From Marisediminitalea aggregata (lineage in GTDB: Bacteria > Pseudomonadota > Gammaproteobacteria > Enterobacterales > Alteromonadaceae): DNA of 64,000 nucleotides. Position numbers and translations under genes: made by a program. Location: assembly GCF_900129565.1 (NCBI RefSeq), contig NZ_FQWD01000005.1:137941-201940 (forward strand), written 5' to 3'. The notes under the pieces were generated by a model. That model was given only the letters and a program-made list of their open reading frames with translations, had not been told where the DNA came from and did not search any database. Below are positions 25,760-34,237 of this stretch, piece by piece (the stretch's first letter is position 1; the number at the start of each line of letters is the position of its first letter).

Positions 25760-26698
25760 ATGAAGACCACCGACGACTCTCCCTACCGGGCGAAGATTCA
25801 GCAAACTGAGATCAAGACCCAGCGACCGGACCACGCCATGCCGGTAAAACAAGAGCAGGACGACTGGCAACCGGCGCATGCGCAGCAAACCGGGTTGTCG
25901 GCCAAGTGGTGGGTGCTACTGTCTGGGGCCGCTTGTTTTGTCGGATTCAGTGTTTTTGAGGCGATTGCCTTTATTGATACCCATTTTGCGACTGCCCCTG
26001 TTTCTACATCAATACTGGCGGTGTTACTAAGTGCTTTCGTGGGTAGTCTGTGTTGGTTAACGGGCAGTGAATACCGCGGCTATCGACGGGTTAACACCTT
26101 TCTGGAAAAGCGCCCGGTAAAAGCGGAGCTGGTTGGACTGAGCCAACCCGAACAGGTTATAAAACAGCTCGATAACTATGCCGCGTATTTCAGCGCGGGC
26201 AGCTATGCCGAGCGCTGCTATCGCCGGTTTAAATCTATGCGGCAGGCCGACCATTCCGTTGACGACTTACTCAATTTGTATCAGCAGTACGTGGTAGTGC
26301 CGGTTCGGAAAAAGGCGAACGAGGTCATTAAAAAAGAGGCAATGGCCAGTGGCAGCATGGCGTTTATTAGCCCGAATCACCTGATTCAGACCTTGTTACT
26401 GTTGTGGATCAGCGTGCGCACGATTAAGCGCGTCTCTCAGGTTTACGGGCTGCGACCGGCAACGACCGGGAACTGGAAGTTGATGAAGATACTGGCACAA
26501 AATCTTGCTGCGCAAAGCTTGTTTGATTTGGCCACCGATGAAATGACGAATCAGTTGAGTGGCTCTCTGGCTGCCAAGCTGGTGGAGAATTCCGCTGAGG
26601 CTGTGGCTGCCAGTGCACTGAACGTGCGATTAGGTAAAGCGCTGGTGAAATTACTGGACGACCCCAGTGAAGATAAAAAACTGGGAGACTATCGGTAA
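25760..26698 (+). CDS. ycjF: YcjF family inner-membrane protein (DUF697)
   Basis: A 312-residue protein with a hydrophilic N-terminus of about 50 residues, two membrane helices (about residues 48-70 and 78-98) and a C-terminal DUF697-like domain that includes MAFISPNHLIQTLLLLWISVRTIKRVSQVYGLRP. It starts two bases past ycjX, so the two are translationally linked and probably act together at the membrane. Length is close to that of other family members. Confidence 0.9.
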   Translation: MKTTDDSPYRAKIQQTEIKTQRPDHAMPVKQEQDDWQPAHAQQTGLSAKWWVLLSGAACFVGFSVFEAIAFIDTHFATAPVSTSILAVLLSAFVGSLCWLTGSEYRGYRRVNTFLEKRPVKAELVGLSQPEQVIKQLDNYAAYFSAGSYAERCYRRFKSMRQADHSVDDLLNLYQQYVVVPVRKKANEVIKKEAMASGSMAFISPNHLIQTLLLLWISVRTIKRVSQVYGLRPATTGNWKLMKILAQNLAAQSLFDLATDEMTNQLSGSLAAKLVENSAEAVAASALNVRLGKALVKLLDDPSEDKKLGDYR

Positions 26699-26835
26699 AA
26701 CTGACACATTAATCGTATCGGCTATTGTGATAAGGAACCTCGCCGCCATGATGAACTCATAGTGTCCGTATATGCGTCATTAAACGAACAGGCAGGCGCC
26801 CCGCAAGGGACAAGGATAATAAAAAGAGAAAAACC

Positions 26836-28212
26836 ATGATAACAAGACGACAGTTTACTGTAGCCCTTGGTACGCTTGCAGCAGCAGGTGTGACCGGTGG
26901 GCTTTTTCGACATCCCAAAGCCTGGGCTGAGCCTATGGCGACCAAAACTACGACGGGCTATGGCCCGCTAATCGACGACCCCAAAGGCATACTGTCTTTG
27001 CCCAAGGGATTCACCTACGATGTGCTCTCTTCGTTTGGCGAACTCATGAACGACGGTAATCGCGTACCGGACCGCGCAGACGGCATGGGCTGCATTGCTC
27101 TGGACGATGAGCACGTGGCGTTAGTTCGAAATCACGAGTTGCAACCAAAGCATGTCGCCGAGTTTGGCCCGGGACAGCCATCACCGCTGAAAACACCCAA
27201 AGCTTATGACAGCAACGACAAGGGCGAAGCCCTGCCGGGAGGGACCTCTACCATTGTCGTGAATACCAAAACCGGCAAGAAGGTAAAAGAATACCTGAGT
27301 TTAACCGGCACGATTCGCAATTGCTCTGGCGGTATTACCCCCTGGGGCAGTTGGCTAACCTGTGAAGAGAGCGTAGATAAACCGTCTTCGACGAATAGCC
27401 AATACCACGGTTACGTATTTGAAGTAGCTGGCAATGCAGAAGGGCTGGTGGAGCCGAAACCTATTAAGGCGCTGGGGCGCTTTAACCACGAGGCTGTGTG
27501 TGTCGACCCTGACACAGGGATTGTTTATTTAACCGAAGATCGCGGTGACAGTTTGTTATACCGACTGGTGCCGAATGAGTACGGCAACTTGCATGCGGGC
27601 GGTCAACTGCAGGCCCTGGCCGTGAAAGGCTACCCCAAATTCGATACTCGTAACTGGCAGAAGCAGGAAATGCCAGTATCGTCGTGGGTCGATTGTGAAT
27701 GGGTCGATATCGAAAATCCGGATAGTGCAGAGGATGACTTGCGCAAGCAGGGCTATCAGTCTGGCGCAGCGCTATTCGCACGCGGCGAGGGTGTGCACTG
27801 GGGGCAGGGTGAATTTTACTTCTGCTGTACCAACGGCGGGAATAAAAAGCTCGGCCAGGTTATGCGCTATCAGCCTTCACCTTACGAAGGCACACCAAGC
27901 GAACACGACCAGCCCGGACGCCTGCAACTCTTCGTTGAGAGCAGTGACGCGCAAGTGTTTAATTTCGGAGACAACCTGACCGTGGCACCGAACGGGCATT
28001 TGATTGTGTGTGAAGACCAGTACACGGCAGTGGTGGATAATCACCTGCGTGGGATCACGCCAGACGGCGAAGTCTATCCATTCGCACAGCTAGCGGTACA
28101 GACTGAACTGGCCGGTGCGTGCTTTTCTCCGGATGGCTCTACCTTGTTTGTCAATGTCTATTCGCCCGCTCAGACGTTGGCGATCAGGGGCCCTTGGAAG
28201 CATTTGAGTTAA
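26836..28212 (+). CDS. PhoX-family (DUF839) phosphatase, Tat-exported
   Basis: A 458-residue protein with a Tat signal (TRRQFTVALGTLAAAG, then PKAWAEP). The body has PhoX/DUF839 hallmarks: WGSWLTCEESVD, YLTEDRGDSLLYR, CTNGGNKKLGQVMRY and VCEDQYT, which supply acids for the Fe-Ca cofactor of PhoX alkaline phosphatases. It should release phosphate from organic phosphates in the periplasm. It is shorter than many PhoX proteins, so it may be a divergent paralogue. No clear Pho box was found in the 137 bp upstream. Confidence 0.85.
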   Translation: MITRRQFTVALGTLAAAGVTGGLFRHPKAWAEPMATKTTTGYGPLIDDPKGILSLPKGFTYDVLSSFGELMNDGNRVPDRADGMGCIALDDEHVALVRNHELQPKHVAEFGPGQPSPLKTPKAYDSNDKGEALPGGTSTIVVNTKTGKKVKEYLSLTGTIRNCSGGITPWGSWLTCEESVDKPSSTNSQYHGYVFEVAGNAEGLVEPKPIKALGRFNHEAVCVDPDTGIVYLTEDRGDSLLYRLVPNEYGNLHAGGQLQALAVKGYPKFDTRNWQKQEMPVSSWVDCEWVDIENPDSAEDDLRKQGYQSGAALFARGEGVHWGQGEFYFCCTNGGNKKLGQVMRYQPSPYEGTPSEHDQPGRLQLFVESSDAQVFNFGDNLTVAPNGHLIVCEDQYTAVVDNHLRGITPDGEVYPFAQLAVQTELAGACFSPDGSTLFVNVYSPAQTLAIRGPWKHLS

Positions 28213-28248
28213 CCCTGGTACTTTGCTGAACCCTTCCGCTATAAACCT

Positions 28249-28291
28249 GTGCTATTTGGATTGATTTAATCCCAAATAGCACTGTGTTTTT
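28249..28291 (+). terminator. Rho-independent terminator after phoX-like gene
   Basis: GTGCTATTTGG (28249-28259) pairs perfectly with CCAAATAGCAC (28272-28282), followed by TGTGTTTTT. An 11-base stem with a T-run is a convincing terminator. Confidence 0.85.
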
Positions 28292-28724
28292 CCTCCTGAA
28301 TAACCAGAATAATTATTATTCATGTGAATAATTTTTATTCCGTATTCTTTTTCGAATAAAAATTATTTTGTAATAATACGCCAGGCGGCTGCATAAAACG
28401 TCGGGCTGTTATGGAAAATAGTTATATGTTGTTTCATTGGTTGTGATGTCAAATAATTTATACTTAACAGTGTTTTAGGTTTTTTTGTTGGCAGCTTTCT
28501 TTATTTGGCGCCATTCATCGGAATCAACGAAAACTTAAACTTTTGTATTGGTTTGGAATAATTCCATTTTCATAGTCATAAATTGAAATAATTTGAGATA
28601 AAATATTTCTTAAAAAAATAAAATTAAGAAAAAATTATTCTTGACCTTTGGGGTAACTGTAGGTTAAAAGTTGAGCATAAGCGGTGTAAGCCGTACTACA
28701 AAAACAGTTACAGGGGTCTCACAC
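28292..28724 (+). other. AT-rich leader of the TonB-dependent receptor gene
   Basis: About 430 bp without a plausible gene, strikingly AT-rich. It holds three related palindromes (28307-28368), a further 13-bp palindrome TGGAATAATTCCA (28554-28566), and a weak promoter candidate with TTGACC at 28641-28646. CAGGGG at 28711-28716 is the ribosome site for the ATG at 28725. Probably a regulatory region with a long 5' leader. Confidence 0.55.
28307..28368. promoter_or_regulatory. Three copies of a 15-bp palindromic element
   Basis: GAATAATTATTATTC (28307-28321), GAATAATTTTTATTC (28326-28340) and GAATAAAAATTATTT (28354-28368) share the form GAATAA-N3-TTATTC. The second and third are inverted copies of each other (14 of 15). 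Repeated dyads ahead of a transporter gene suggest a clustered operator for an unknown regulator. They do not fit the Fur consensus well. Confidence 0.55.
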
Positions 28725-31700
28725 ATGAAAAAGGAACTCACGTCGATCAAGACGCGTTCAGCGGGGCGCTATCTAGCGCATTCCATTCGCCGGGCGGTTC
28801 GTCAATCCTGGCAAAATCGCTCAACCTCAACCGCCGCCATAATGTTTGCGGGTGCCGTTGCTGCTGGCATTTGCGCTCCAGCGCAAGCACAGCAAATCAC
28901 GGGTAGTATCAAAGGTACCGTAACCGCACCAGGTGGTGATGTCGCCGTAAGCGGTGTGCAGGTTGTAGCAACCAGTGACGTAATGCCAAAACCGCGCTCG
29001 GCAACGACCCGCGCGGACGGCACGTTTTCATTGCCTTATCTGATCCCCGGTAATTACGAAATTACGTTTACCTTTGCTGATGGCTCGGTTCGCAAGACCA
29101 ATACTACGGTGTTGTTGGAACAAGCATCGGTGGTGAATCTGGCATTCGAGCAAGCTCAAACAGAACGTATTGCCGTGTATGGCAGTGTAATTGTGACAGA
29201 AGGTGATTCGGCGCTGACAAATTCCTTTGGTGAAGATGTAATTGCCAACCTGCCCATTGGTCAGTCTTTCCGGGATATGCTGAAAATTCTGCCGGGTGTG
29301 GAATACAGTGAGAACGGCGTACTTGGCCCCTCTGCTGGTGGTTCGGGCGTGGATAACAGCTATGCCTTGGATGGCGTTGACTTGTCATTGCCTATGTTTG
29401 GTAATCTGTCTTCAGAACCGGCTACCCACGACATTGCTTATGTCTCTGTTGACCGCGGTGGTGCGAAGGCCATTGGCTTTAACCGCGCCGGTGGTTTCAG
29501 TGTGAACTCAGCAACGAAATCCGGTACCAATGAATTTCACGGTAGTCTGGAATACCGTCTGCAAAACGCCGGTTTTACTTCGACACCGGTCGGTGGTGAA
29601 ATCAGTGACATAGATCGCAGCTGGGTGACGGCGTCTGTTAGCGGTCCAATTATAGAAGACCAATTATTCTTCTATGCGTCTTATTTCCGTCCTGAAGTAA
29701 CGGGTGAAGACAAGGTGACGGCTTACGGCCCGGCTAAACCTTACAAAAGTGTTCGCGATGAATATTACGGCAAGCTCACCTGGGCACCGACTGATGACAT
29801 CTTGCTGAACGTCAGTCAGCGCATCTCTGACCGCAGTACAAGAGGTTCCTCGATTGGTGAATTTGAAACCGATGACGTCTCTGTAGGTAGCGACAGCAAG
29901 CTTAGAATTACTTCTGTAGATGGTTCCTGGTTGCTGGGTGATGCATCCAGTCTGACCTTCAAATATGCGAAATACTCGGAAGACAGCAGTTCCAGACCTG
30001 ACGTATTGTTAGGCTTCACACCTGCGCTGGGTGATTCTCTGGACGTAAACAATATCGATCAAATGGGCTATTTCGGTGTGCCGAGCTTGCGAGATTACCC
30101 AGATGGTGCAACGGCAGAAGAAATGGCGGCTATTGATGCATTTAATGCAACGGCTGCGCCGCTTATTGCACAATTTGGCTTCATTGGCGACGATGGCGAG
30201 CTGAGTGGCGGTGGCGGTATTGGTGCCTATCCGACAATCAACAATCAGGATTTTGCCCGTGAATCCTTCCAACTGGGCTACGATACCGAAATCTACACTG
30301 ACAACATGACTCACTTCCTGCACTTCGGTGCGCGTTGGTCTGAACTGGAAGAGGATCTGTCACGTCTGTCGAATGGTTGGGGACGAATCAGCTATGTTGG
30401 TGGATTGGGGGCAGATGGTGGTGACACCGACCTATCCAATGTCTACTACGAAGCCTCCATTGAACAAATGAGTTTTGTTCAGAATGGCTCAGCGGTTTCA
30501 TCTATTCGATCGTTTGCTGAGTCGATTGATCTGGAGGTTAACGACGAAATTGAACACGGTGATTTTACCTATAACATCGGTGTTGTGATCAGTCAGGATA
30601 CGTATTTTGGCCAGGGTTTGCGTAAAAACAGCGCTAATCCGTCAGGCTATGAGCTTGCGCCAGGCGAAAAATACGAAATGTATAAAACTGGTTGGAAAGA
30701 CATGATTCAGCCGCGTCTGGGTGTGACCTGGGAATATGAAGAAGCTGCAACGGTATTTGCGAATTACGCCAGCTACAATCCCAATGCGAGTTCATTGGCA
30801 CGGGCGGCGTCCTGGGATCGTAATACGCAACGTACCTTGTTGGTTCGCTTCGATGAAAACGGTGACTTTATTGATGCAGGCGGTGCGCCGGGTTCTTCTG
30901 GTAAGTTTTTCGCCGACAATATGAAGCCTCGTCGTATTGATGAGATTACCTTGGGTACCACCAAAATGGTGACCAACGAATTGTTCGTACGTTCACATCT
31001 GCGTTATCGCTACGCAAGTCATTTCTGGGAAGATATGCCTAACGATGCGCGTTTGTATGGCGACTACGGAGACTTTGGTGGTGTGCCTGACAACATTGCG
31101 GCGAAAGGCCTGTACATTCCTGACCTGAACGATTGGCGCTATGGCGTGATTGGTGACGGCTCCGACGCTGTCGGTGGTTCATCTTATGTTATTGCAGAAG
31201 TAGATGGCGGCCAGACCAAGTATTGGGAATGGAGTATTGAGGGTGAGTACCAAAACGATAAGTGGTATGTAAATGCCTCTTATGTGTGGAGCCACTACTA
31301 CGGTAACTTCGACCAGGACAATACTACCGCAGGTAACGACGCTAACACCTTCATCGGTTCATCTTATTACGGTGATGGCCGTGGCCGCATGGTTTGGGAT
31401 AATCGATACGGTAACATGATTGGCGACAAGCCTCATAAAGTGAAAGTTATCAGTACTTACACGGCTGATTGGGAAGGCGTATTTGGTGCGTACTTCGTGT
31501 TCCAGTCGGGTGAAGCATGGACTGCCTGGGATGGCACGCCTTATGGATACTCGTCTGGTACCAGCCGTTTTGCAGAGCCTGCGGGAAGCCGCCGCGGTGC
31601 AAGTCACTGGCAGGTTGACCTGAACTACACCCAAAACTGGGAGTTCATGGAAGGCTATACCGCAAGATTCCGTGCAGATATCTTCAACGTATTCGATAAA

Positions 31701-31808
31701 CAAACCGGGTATTCTTATAACCCGTATGTGACTTCGGATCTGTTTGGGACTCCACGTCAATACTACAACCCGCGTCGCGTGCAACTGGCGGTGGGTATTA
31801 AATTCTAA
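28725..31808 (+). CDS. Oar-like TonB-dependent outer-membrane receptor
   Basis: A 1027-residue receptor. A very long basic n-region (about 38 residues) precedes the hydrophobic signal core, ending APAQAQQ. Next comes a carboxypeptidase-regulatory-like Ig domain (about residues 60-140), then ERIAVYGS as the probable TonB box, the plug with LPIGQSFRDMLKILPGVEYS, and a large barrel ending VQLAVGIKF with C-terminal Phe. This layout matches Oar-like receptors, which import large or oligomeric substrates. The ATG at 28725 with CAGGGG before it is preferred over an upstream frame. The ligand is unknown; proximity to the PhoX-like gene does not prove a phosphorus role. Confidence 0.9.
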   Translation: MKKELTSIKTRSAGRYLAHSIRRAVRQSWQNRSTSTAAIMFAGAVAAGICAPAQAQQITGSIKGTVTAPGGDVAVSGVQVVATSDVMPKPRSATTRADGTFSLPYLIPGNYEITFTFADGSVRKTNTTVLLEQASVVNLAFEQAQTERIAVYGSVIVTEGDSALTNSFGEDVIANLPIGQSFRDMLKILPGVEYSENGVLGPSAGGSGVDNSYALDGVDLSLPMFGNLSSEPATHDIAYVSVDRGGAKAIGFNRAGGFSVNSATKSGTNEFHGSLEYRLQNAGFTSTPVGGEISDIDRSWVTASVSGPIIEDQLFFYASYFRPEVTGEDKVTAYGPAKPYKSVRDEYYGKLTWAPTDDILLNVSQRISDRSTRGSSIGEFETDDVSVGSDSKLRITSVDGSWLLGDASSLTFKYAKYSEDSSSRPDVLLGFTPALGDSLDVNNIDQMGYFGVPSLRDYPDGATAEEMAAIDAFNATAAPLIAQFGFIGDDGELSGGGGIGAYPTINNQDFARESFQLGYDTEIYTDNMTHFLHFGARWSELEEDLSRLSNGWGRISYVGGLGADGGDTDLSNVYYEASIEQMSFVQNGSAVSSIRSFAESIDLEVNDEIEHGDFTYNIGVVISQDTYFGQGLRKNSANPSGYELAPGEKYEMYKTGWKDMIQPRLGVTWEYEEAATVFANYASYNPNASSLARAASWDRNTQRTLLVRFDENGDFIDAGGAPGSSGKFFADNMKPRRIDEITLGTTKMVTNELFVRSHLRYRYASHFWEDMPNDARLYGDYGDFGGVPDNIAAKGLYIPDLNDWRYGVIGDGSDAVGGSSYVIAEVDGGQTKYWEWSIEGEYQNDKWYVNASYVWSHYYGNFDQDNTTAGNDANTFIGSSYYGDGRGRMVWDNRYGNMIGDKPHKVKVISTYTADWEGVFGAYFVFQSGEAWTAWDGTPYGYSSGTSRFAEPAGSRRGASHWQVDLNYTQNWEFMEGYTARFRADIFNVFDKQTGYSYNPYVTSDLFGTPRQYYNPRRVQLAVGIKF

Positions 31809-31841
31809 GCTCCGTACAACCTCGTTGACTCACGATGGTTT

Positions 31842-31870
31842 AGCCACCTCATTTTGGGGTGGCTTTTTTA
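31842..31870 (+). terminator. Terminator after the TonB-dependent receptor
   Basis: AGCCACC (31842-31848) pairs with GGTGGCT (31858-31864) around a short loop and is followed by a run of Ts. It lies between the receptor gene and the convergent VOC gene. Confidence 0.85.
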
Positions 31871-31886
31871 TGTCCGCTATTGAAAA

Positions 31887-32255
31887 TCAGGCCATACAAA
31901 AACAATTAATTTTGTTGCCGTCCAGATCCCGGAAGTACGCACAGTAGTAAACATCCATGCGTGGGCCGGGTGCACCCTCGTCTTTTGCACCTAATTCCAT
32001 CGCTTTTGCGTATAACGCATCGACTTGCTGTGAATTTGCGGCGGCCAGTGCCACCATACTGCCATTGCCTACTGTTGCCGGTTGCTCGTCGTAAGGCGTT
32101 GCCACTGCGAACATGGGGGCTGCCGGGTTATTTCCCCAGGCAATCATGCGTGGCGCATCAATGGCGCGCTGAGCACCCATTACGGCCAGTAATTCGTCGT
32201 AAAAAGCAGCTGCGCGGGGTAAATCATTGGTTCCAAAAATGGTGTAGGCAATCAT
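31887..32255 (-). CDS. VOC-family (glyoxalase-like) protein
   Basis: A 122-residue single-domain VOC protein: MIAYTIFGTNDLPRAAAFYD at the start and YYCAYFRDLDGNKINCFC at the end, the typical paired strands of the fold. Members of this small group are annotated as glyoxalase/bleomycin-resistance-like with no fixed substrate. AAGGAA precedes the ATG. It is divergent from the Fur-controlled iron operon, with about 75 bp to the mapped promoter. Confidence 0.85.
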   Translation of the reverse strand: MIAYTIFGTNDLPRAAAFYDELLAVMGAQRAIDAPRMIAWGNNPAAPMFAVATPYDEQPATVGNGSMVALAAANSQQVDALYAKAMELGAKDEGAPGPRMDVYYCAYFRDLDGNKINCFCMA

Positions 32256-32294
32256 ATAAGTTCCTTAAATTCATGGCTGAATCGTATTATAGTA

Positions 32295-32316
32295 CCCAGT
32301 AATACTATCTACTGGG
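32295..32316. promoter_or_regulatory. Inverted repeat upstream of the iron operon
   Basis: CCCAGTA (32295-32301) and TACTGGG (32310-32316) are perfect inverted arms with an 8-base spacer. It lies about 15 bp upstream of the -35 of the iron operon and about 40 bp upstream of the divergent VOC gene. It is a candidate second operator; no known site was recognised. Confidence 0.35.
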
Positions 32317-32330
32317 CATAGAGTTCAATC

Positions 32331-32362
32331 TTTACTTGTTAAATGATAATAAGTATCATTTT
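32331..32362 (+). promoter_or_regulatory. Promoter with overlapping Fur box
   Basis: TTTACT (32331-32336) and TATCAT (32354-32359) with 17 bases between them form a good sigma-70 promoter. Superposed is a Fur box: arms AAATGATA (32341-32348) and TATCATTT (32354-32361) around ATAAG, matching the TGATAAT-N-ATTATCA core at 13 of 14 positions. Iron-loaded Fur would block RNA polymerase here, so the downstream genes should be induced by iron shortage. Confidence 0.85.
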
Positions 32363-32390
32363 CACAGTATGGACATCCTGGGATATATCA

Positions 32391-33188
32391 ATGAACAAAA
32401 TTAGTAAGAAAGTCGTAGTTTTACTCGCCGTATTCAGTGCGACAATAAGCATGAAAGCCAATGCAAATGGCGAAATCAGTGAGCACGTGAATAACCTCAG
32501 TGCGCACCTGACCGAATATGCTGAAGAAGTCACCTGGCTGTCAGACAAATTCAGTGGCGTAGTAAACGAATACAGTAAAAAGGGTAAGGCGGATTCTGAT
32601 CAACTGATCGAATTCTGGGAAGAAGTTGATTTTCACTCGGCTATCGAAACCCAGTACGTTCCGGTTTATGCCACCATTTGGCAGGGTATTTACGGCGTCA
32701 AGGTTGCCATCGACAGCGGCGAAAAAGCGGCGGTGGTTGAAGCTGAGTTATTGAAGCTGAAACAAGCGCTGTGGCAAGGTCTGGGTGCCGTAAAACTGGC
32801 TGCACAGTATCAGCAAAAAGGCCTGGTACCGAAAGTCATGACGACGGAACAAGAGCCAACGACGGGCCCTGAAGTCATCGATGATATCAAAAAGAAACTG
32901 CATCGCGTTGTGGCAAAATATGCAGAGAAGTTAACCGAAGTTGCAACAACGTTGGTTCACGATACCTACCTGCAACGCTTTGAAGGCATTGAAGGTGCGC
33001 TCATTGAACTGGATGCGGAATTAGTGGAAGATCTGGAAAAAGATTTTAACGTGACTCTGCCTCAGGCCATTAGCAAAGACACCAGCGTTGACAACGTTCG
33101 TGCAGTGGTAGAAACCATGCAGGTGAAACTCGATAAAGCCAGAAGCTTACTGGTGAAAGCGGAAGAAAGCCGCAAAAGTGTATTTTAA
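32391..33188 (+). CDS. Fur-controlled helical periplasmic protein, unknown
   Basis: A 265-residue protein. ATG 32391 starts MNKISKKVVVLLAVFSATIS, a signal peptide with likely cleavage after KANA. The mature part is almost entirely helical and charged, with FWEEVDFHSAIETQYVPVYATIWQGIYG and a second helical half after about residue 160 (IDDIKKKLHRVVAKYAEKL). Glu, His, Asp and Tyr are frequent enough for metal binding. No family is recognised; a distant tie to periplasmic helical domains of iron-uptake proteins is conceivable. It is the first gene after the Fur box and lies 8 bp before the iron-binding protein gene, so it likely acts in Fe(III) capture or delivery. Confidence 0.75.
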   Translation: MNKISKKVVVLLAVFSATISMKANANGEISEHVNNLSAHLTEYAEEVTWLSDKFSGVVNEYSKKGKADSDQLIEFWEEVDFHSAIETQYVPVYATIWQGIYGVKVAIDSGEKAAVVEAELLKLKQALWQGLGAVKLAAQYQQKGLVPKVMTTEQEPTTGPEVIDDIKKKLHRVVAKYAEKLTEVATTLVHDTYLQRFEGIEGALIELDAELVEDLEKDFNVTLPQAISKDTSVDNVRAVVETMQVKLDKARSLLVKAEESRKSVF

Positions 33189-33196
33189 GGACTCGC

Positions 33197-34237
33197 ATGC
33201 AGCGTAGAGCGTTTATACGTGGTTTGGCCGCTACCGGTATTATCGGTAGCGGTTTTGGTTTAAGTGGGTTTGCGCGAATCGCAAACGCTGCCAATTCAAT
33301 CTCTGTTGATCAATTACCAAAATTAACCGGCGAACTCACGCTGTATTTAGGGCGTGGCGAAGGCGGTTTGTACGAAAATGTGTTGCAGGCCATTCAGGAC
33401 CGCAATCCGGGTTTTAAGCTGAATATTCGTCGTGGCGCAACAGCAGCGCTGGCAAATACACTGATTGCTGAAGCTAAAGCAGGTGTAAAGCGCGCGGATT
33501 TATTCTGGGCAGTGGATACCGGTTCTATTGGTGTCGTAACCGACGCCGGGCTGGCTAAGCCACTTCCTCAGGATTTGATCCAGCAACTCAGCCCGGGATT
33601 TCAGTATCCCTTATGGTCGCCGGTAACTGGTCGTATCCGCACCTTGCCTTACAATACCGACAGGCTGACCGCTGCTGAGATCCCAGACAGTATACTCGCA
33701 CTGGCAGACAGTGATGTGAAAATTGGCTGGGCACCGGCTTATGCGTCGTTCCAGTCTTTTGTTACTGCAATGCGTTTACTCGAAGGCGACAAGGTAACCA
33801 AAGACTGGTTGAAAGCGATTAACGGCAAAGCCAAGAAATACGCAGGCGAACTGGGTGTGGTCATGGGCGTTGAACGCGGCGAAGTGGATATTGGCTTTGC
33901 GAATCATTACTACACGCTGCGTTTGAAAGCCGGTAAGCCAGATGCCTCAGTATCGCTAGCCTACACAAACAACGATGCGGGTTGTCTGGTGAATGCCTCG
34001 GGTATAGTGGCACTGAGTGACGGTGAGTTGCCGGTCAACTTTATCCGGTATCTGCTAACGAAGGAAGTTCAGTCGTACCTGGCGAGTGAAGCGTATGAGA
34101 TTCCGTTAGTCAGTGACGTGGCATCGCCGCCGGGATTACAGGATTTGTCTACTTTAAATCCGCCGGAACTCGATCTCAGAAAACTGGCTGACTTACGGCC
34201 TACCATCAACATGATGCGCAGTATTGGGTTGTTGTGA
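33197..34237 (+). CDS. Fe(III) ABC transporter substrate-binding protein
   Basis: A 346-residue periplasmic binding protein with a Tat-like signal (QRRAFIRGLAATGIIGSG, cleavage near IANA). The fold is that of FbpA/FutA-type ferric-binding proteins: ELTLYLGRGEGGLYENVL at the start, LPYNTDRLT, and GFANHYYTLRLKAG, whose paired tyrosines are the usual iron ligands. It binds Fe(III) in the periplasm and hands it to the permease. Second gene of the Fur-controlled operon; its stop overlaps the permease start. Confidence 0.88.
   Translation: MQRRAFIRGLAATGIIGSGFGLSGFARIANAANSISVDQLPKLTGELTLYLGRGEGGLYENVLQAIQDRNPGFKLNIRRGATAALANTLIAEAKAGVKRADLFWAVDTGSIGVVTDAGLAKPLPQDLIQQLSPGFQYPLWSPVTGRIRTLPYNTDRLTAAEIPDSILALADSDVKIGWAPAYASFQSFVTAMRLLEGDKVTKDWLKAINGKAKKYAGELGVVMGVERGEVDIGFANHYYTLRLKAGKPDASVSLAYTNNDAGCLVNASGIVALSDGELPVNFIRYLLTKEVQSYLASEAYEIPLVSDVASPPGLQDLSTLNPPELDLRKLADLRPTINMMRSIGLL

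Noticed and set aside
26699..26835. Pho box before the PhoX-like gene
   Set aside because: No pair of CTGTCAT-like repeats with the right spacing could be found.
28307..28368. Fur boxes before the TonB-dependent receptor
   Set aside because: The palindromes lack the GATAAT/ATTATC spacing that the clear Fur box at 32341-32361 shows.
28307..28368. CRISPR array
   Set aside because: Only three short AT-rich dyads with unequal spacing of 4 and 13 bp; no spacer-length intervals and no cas genes.
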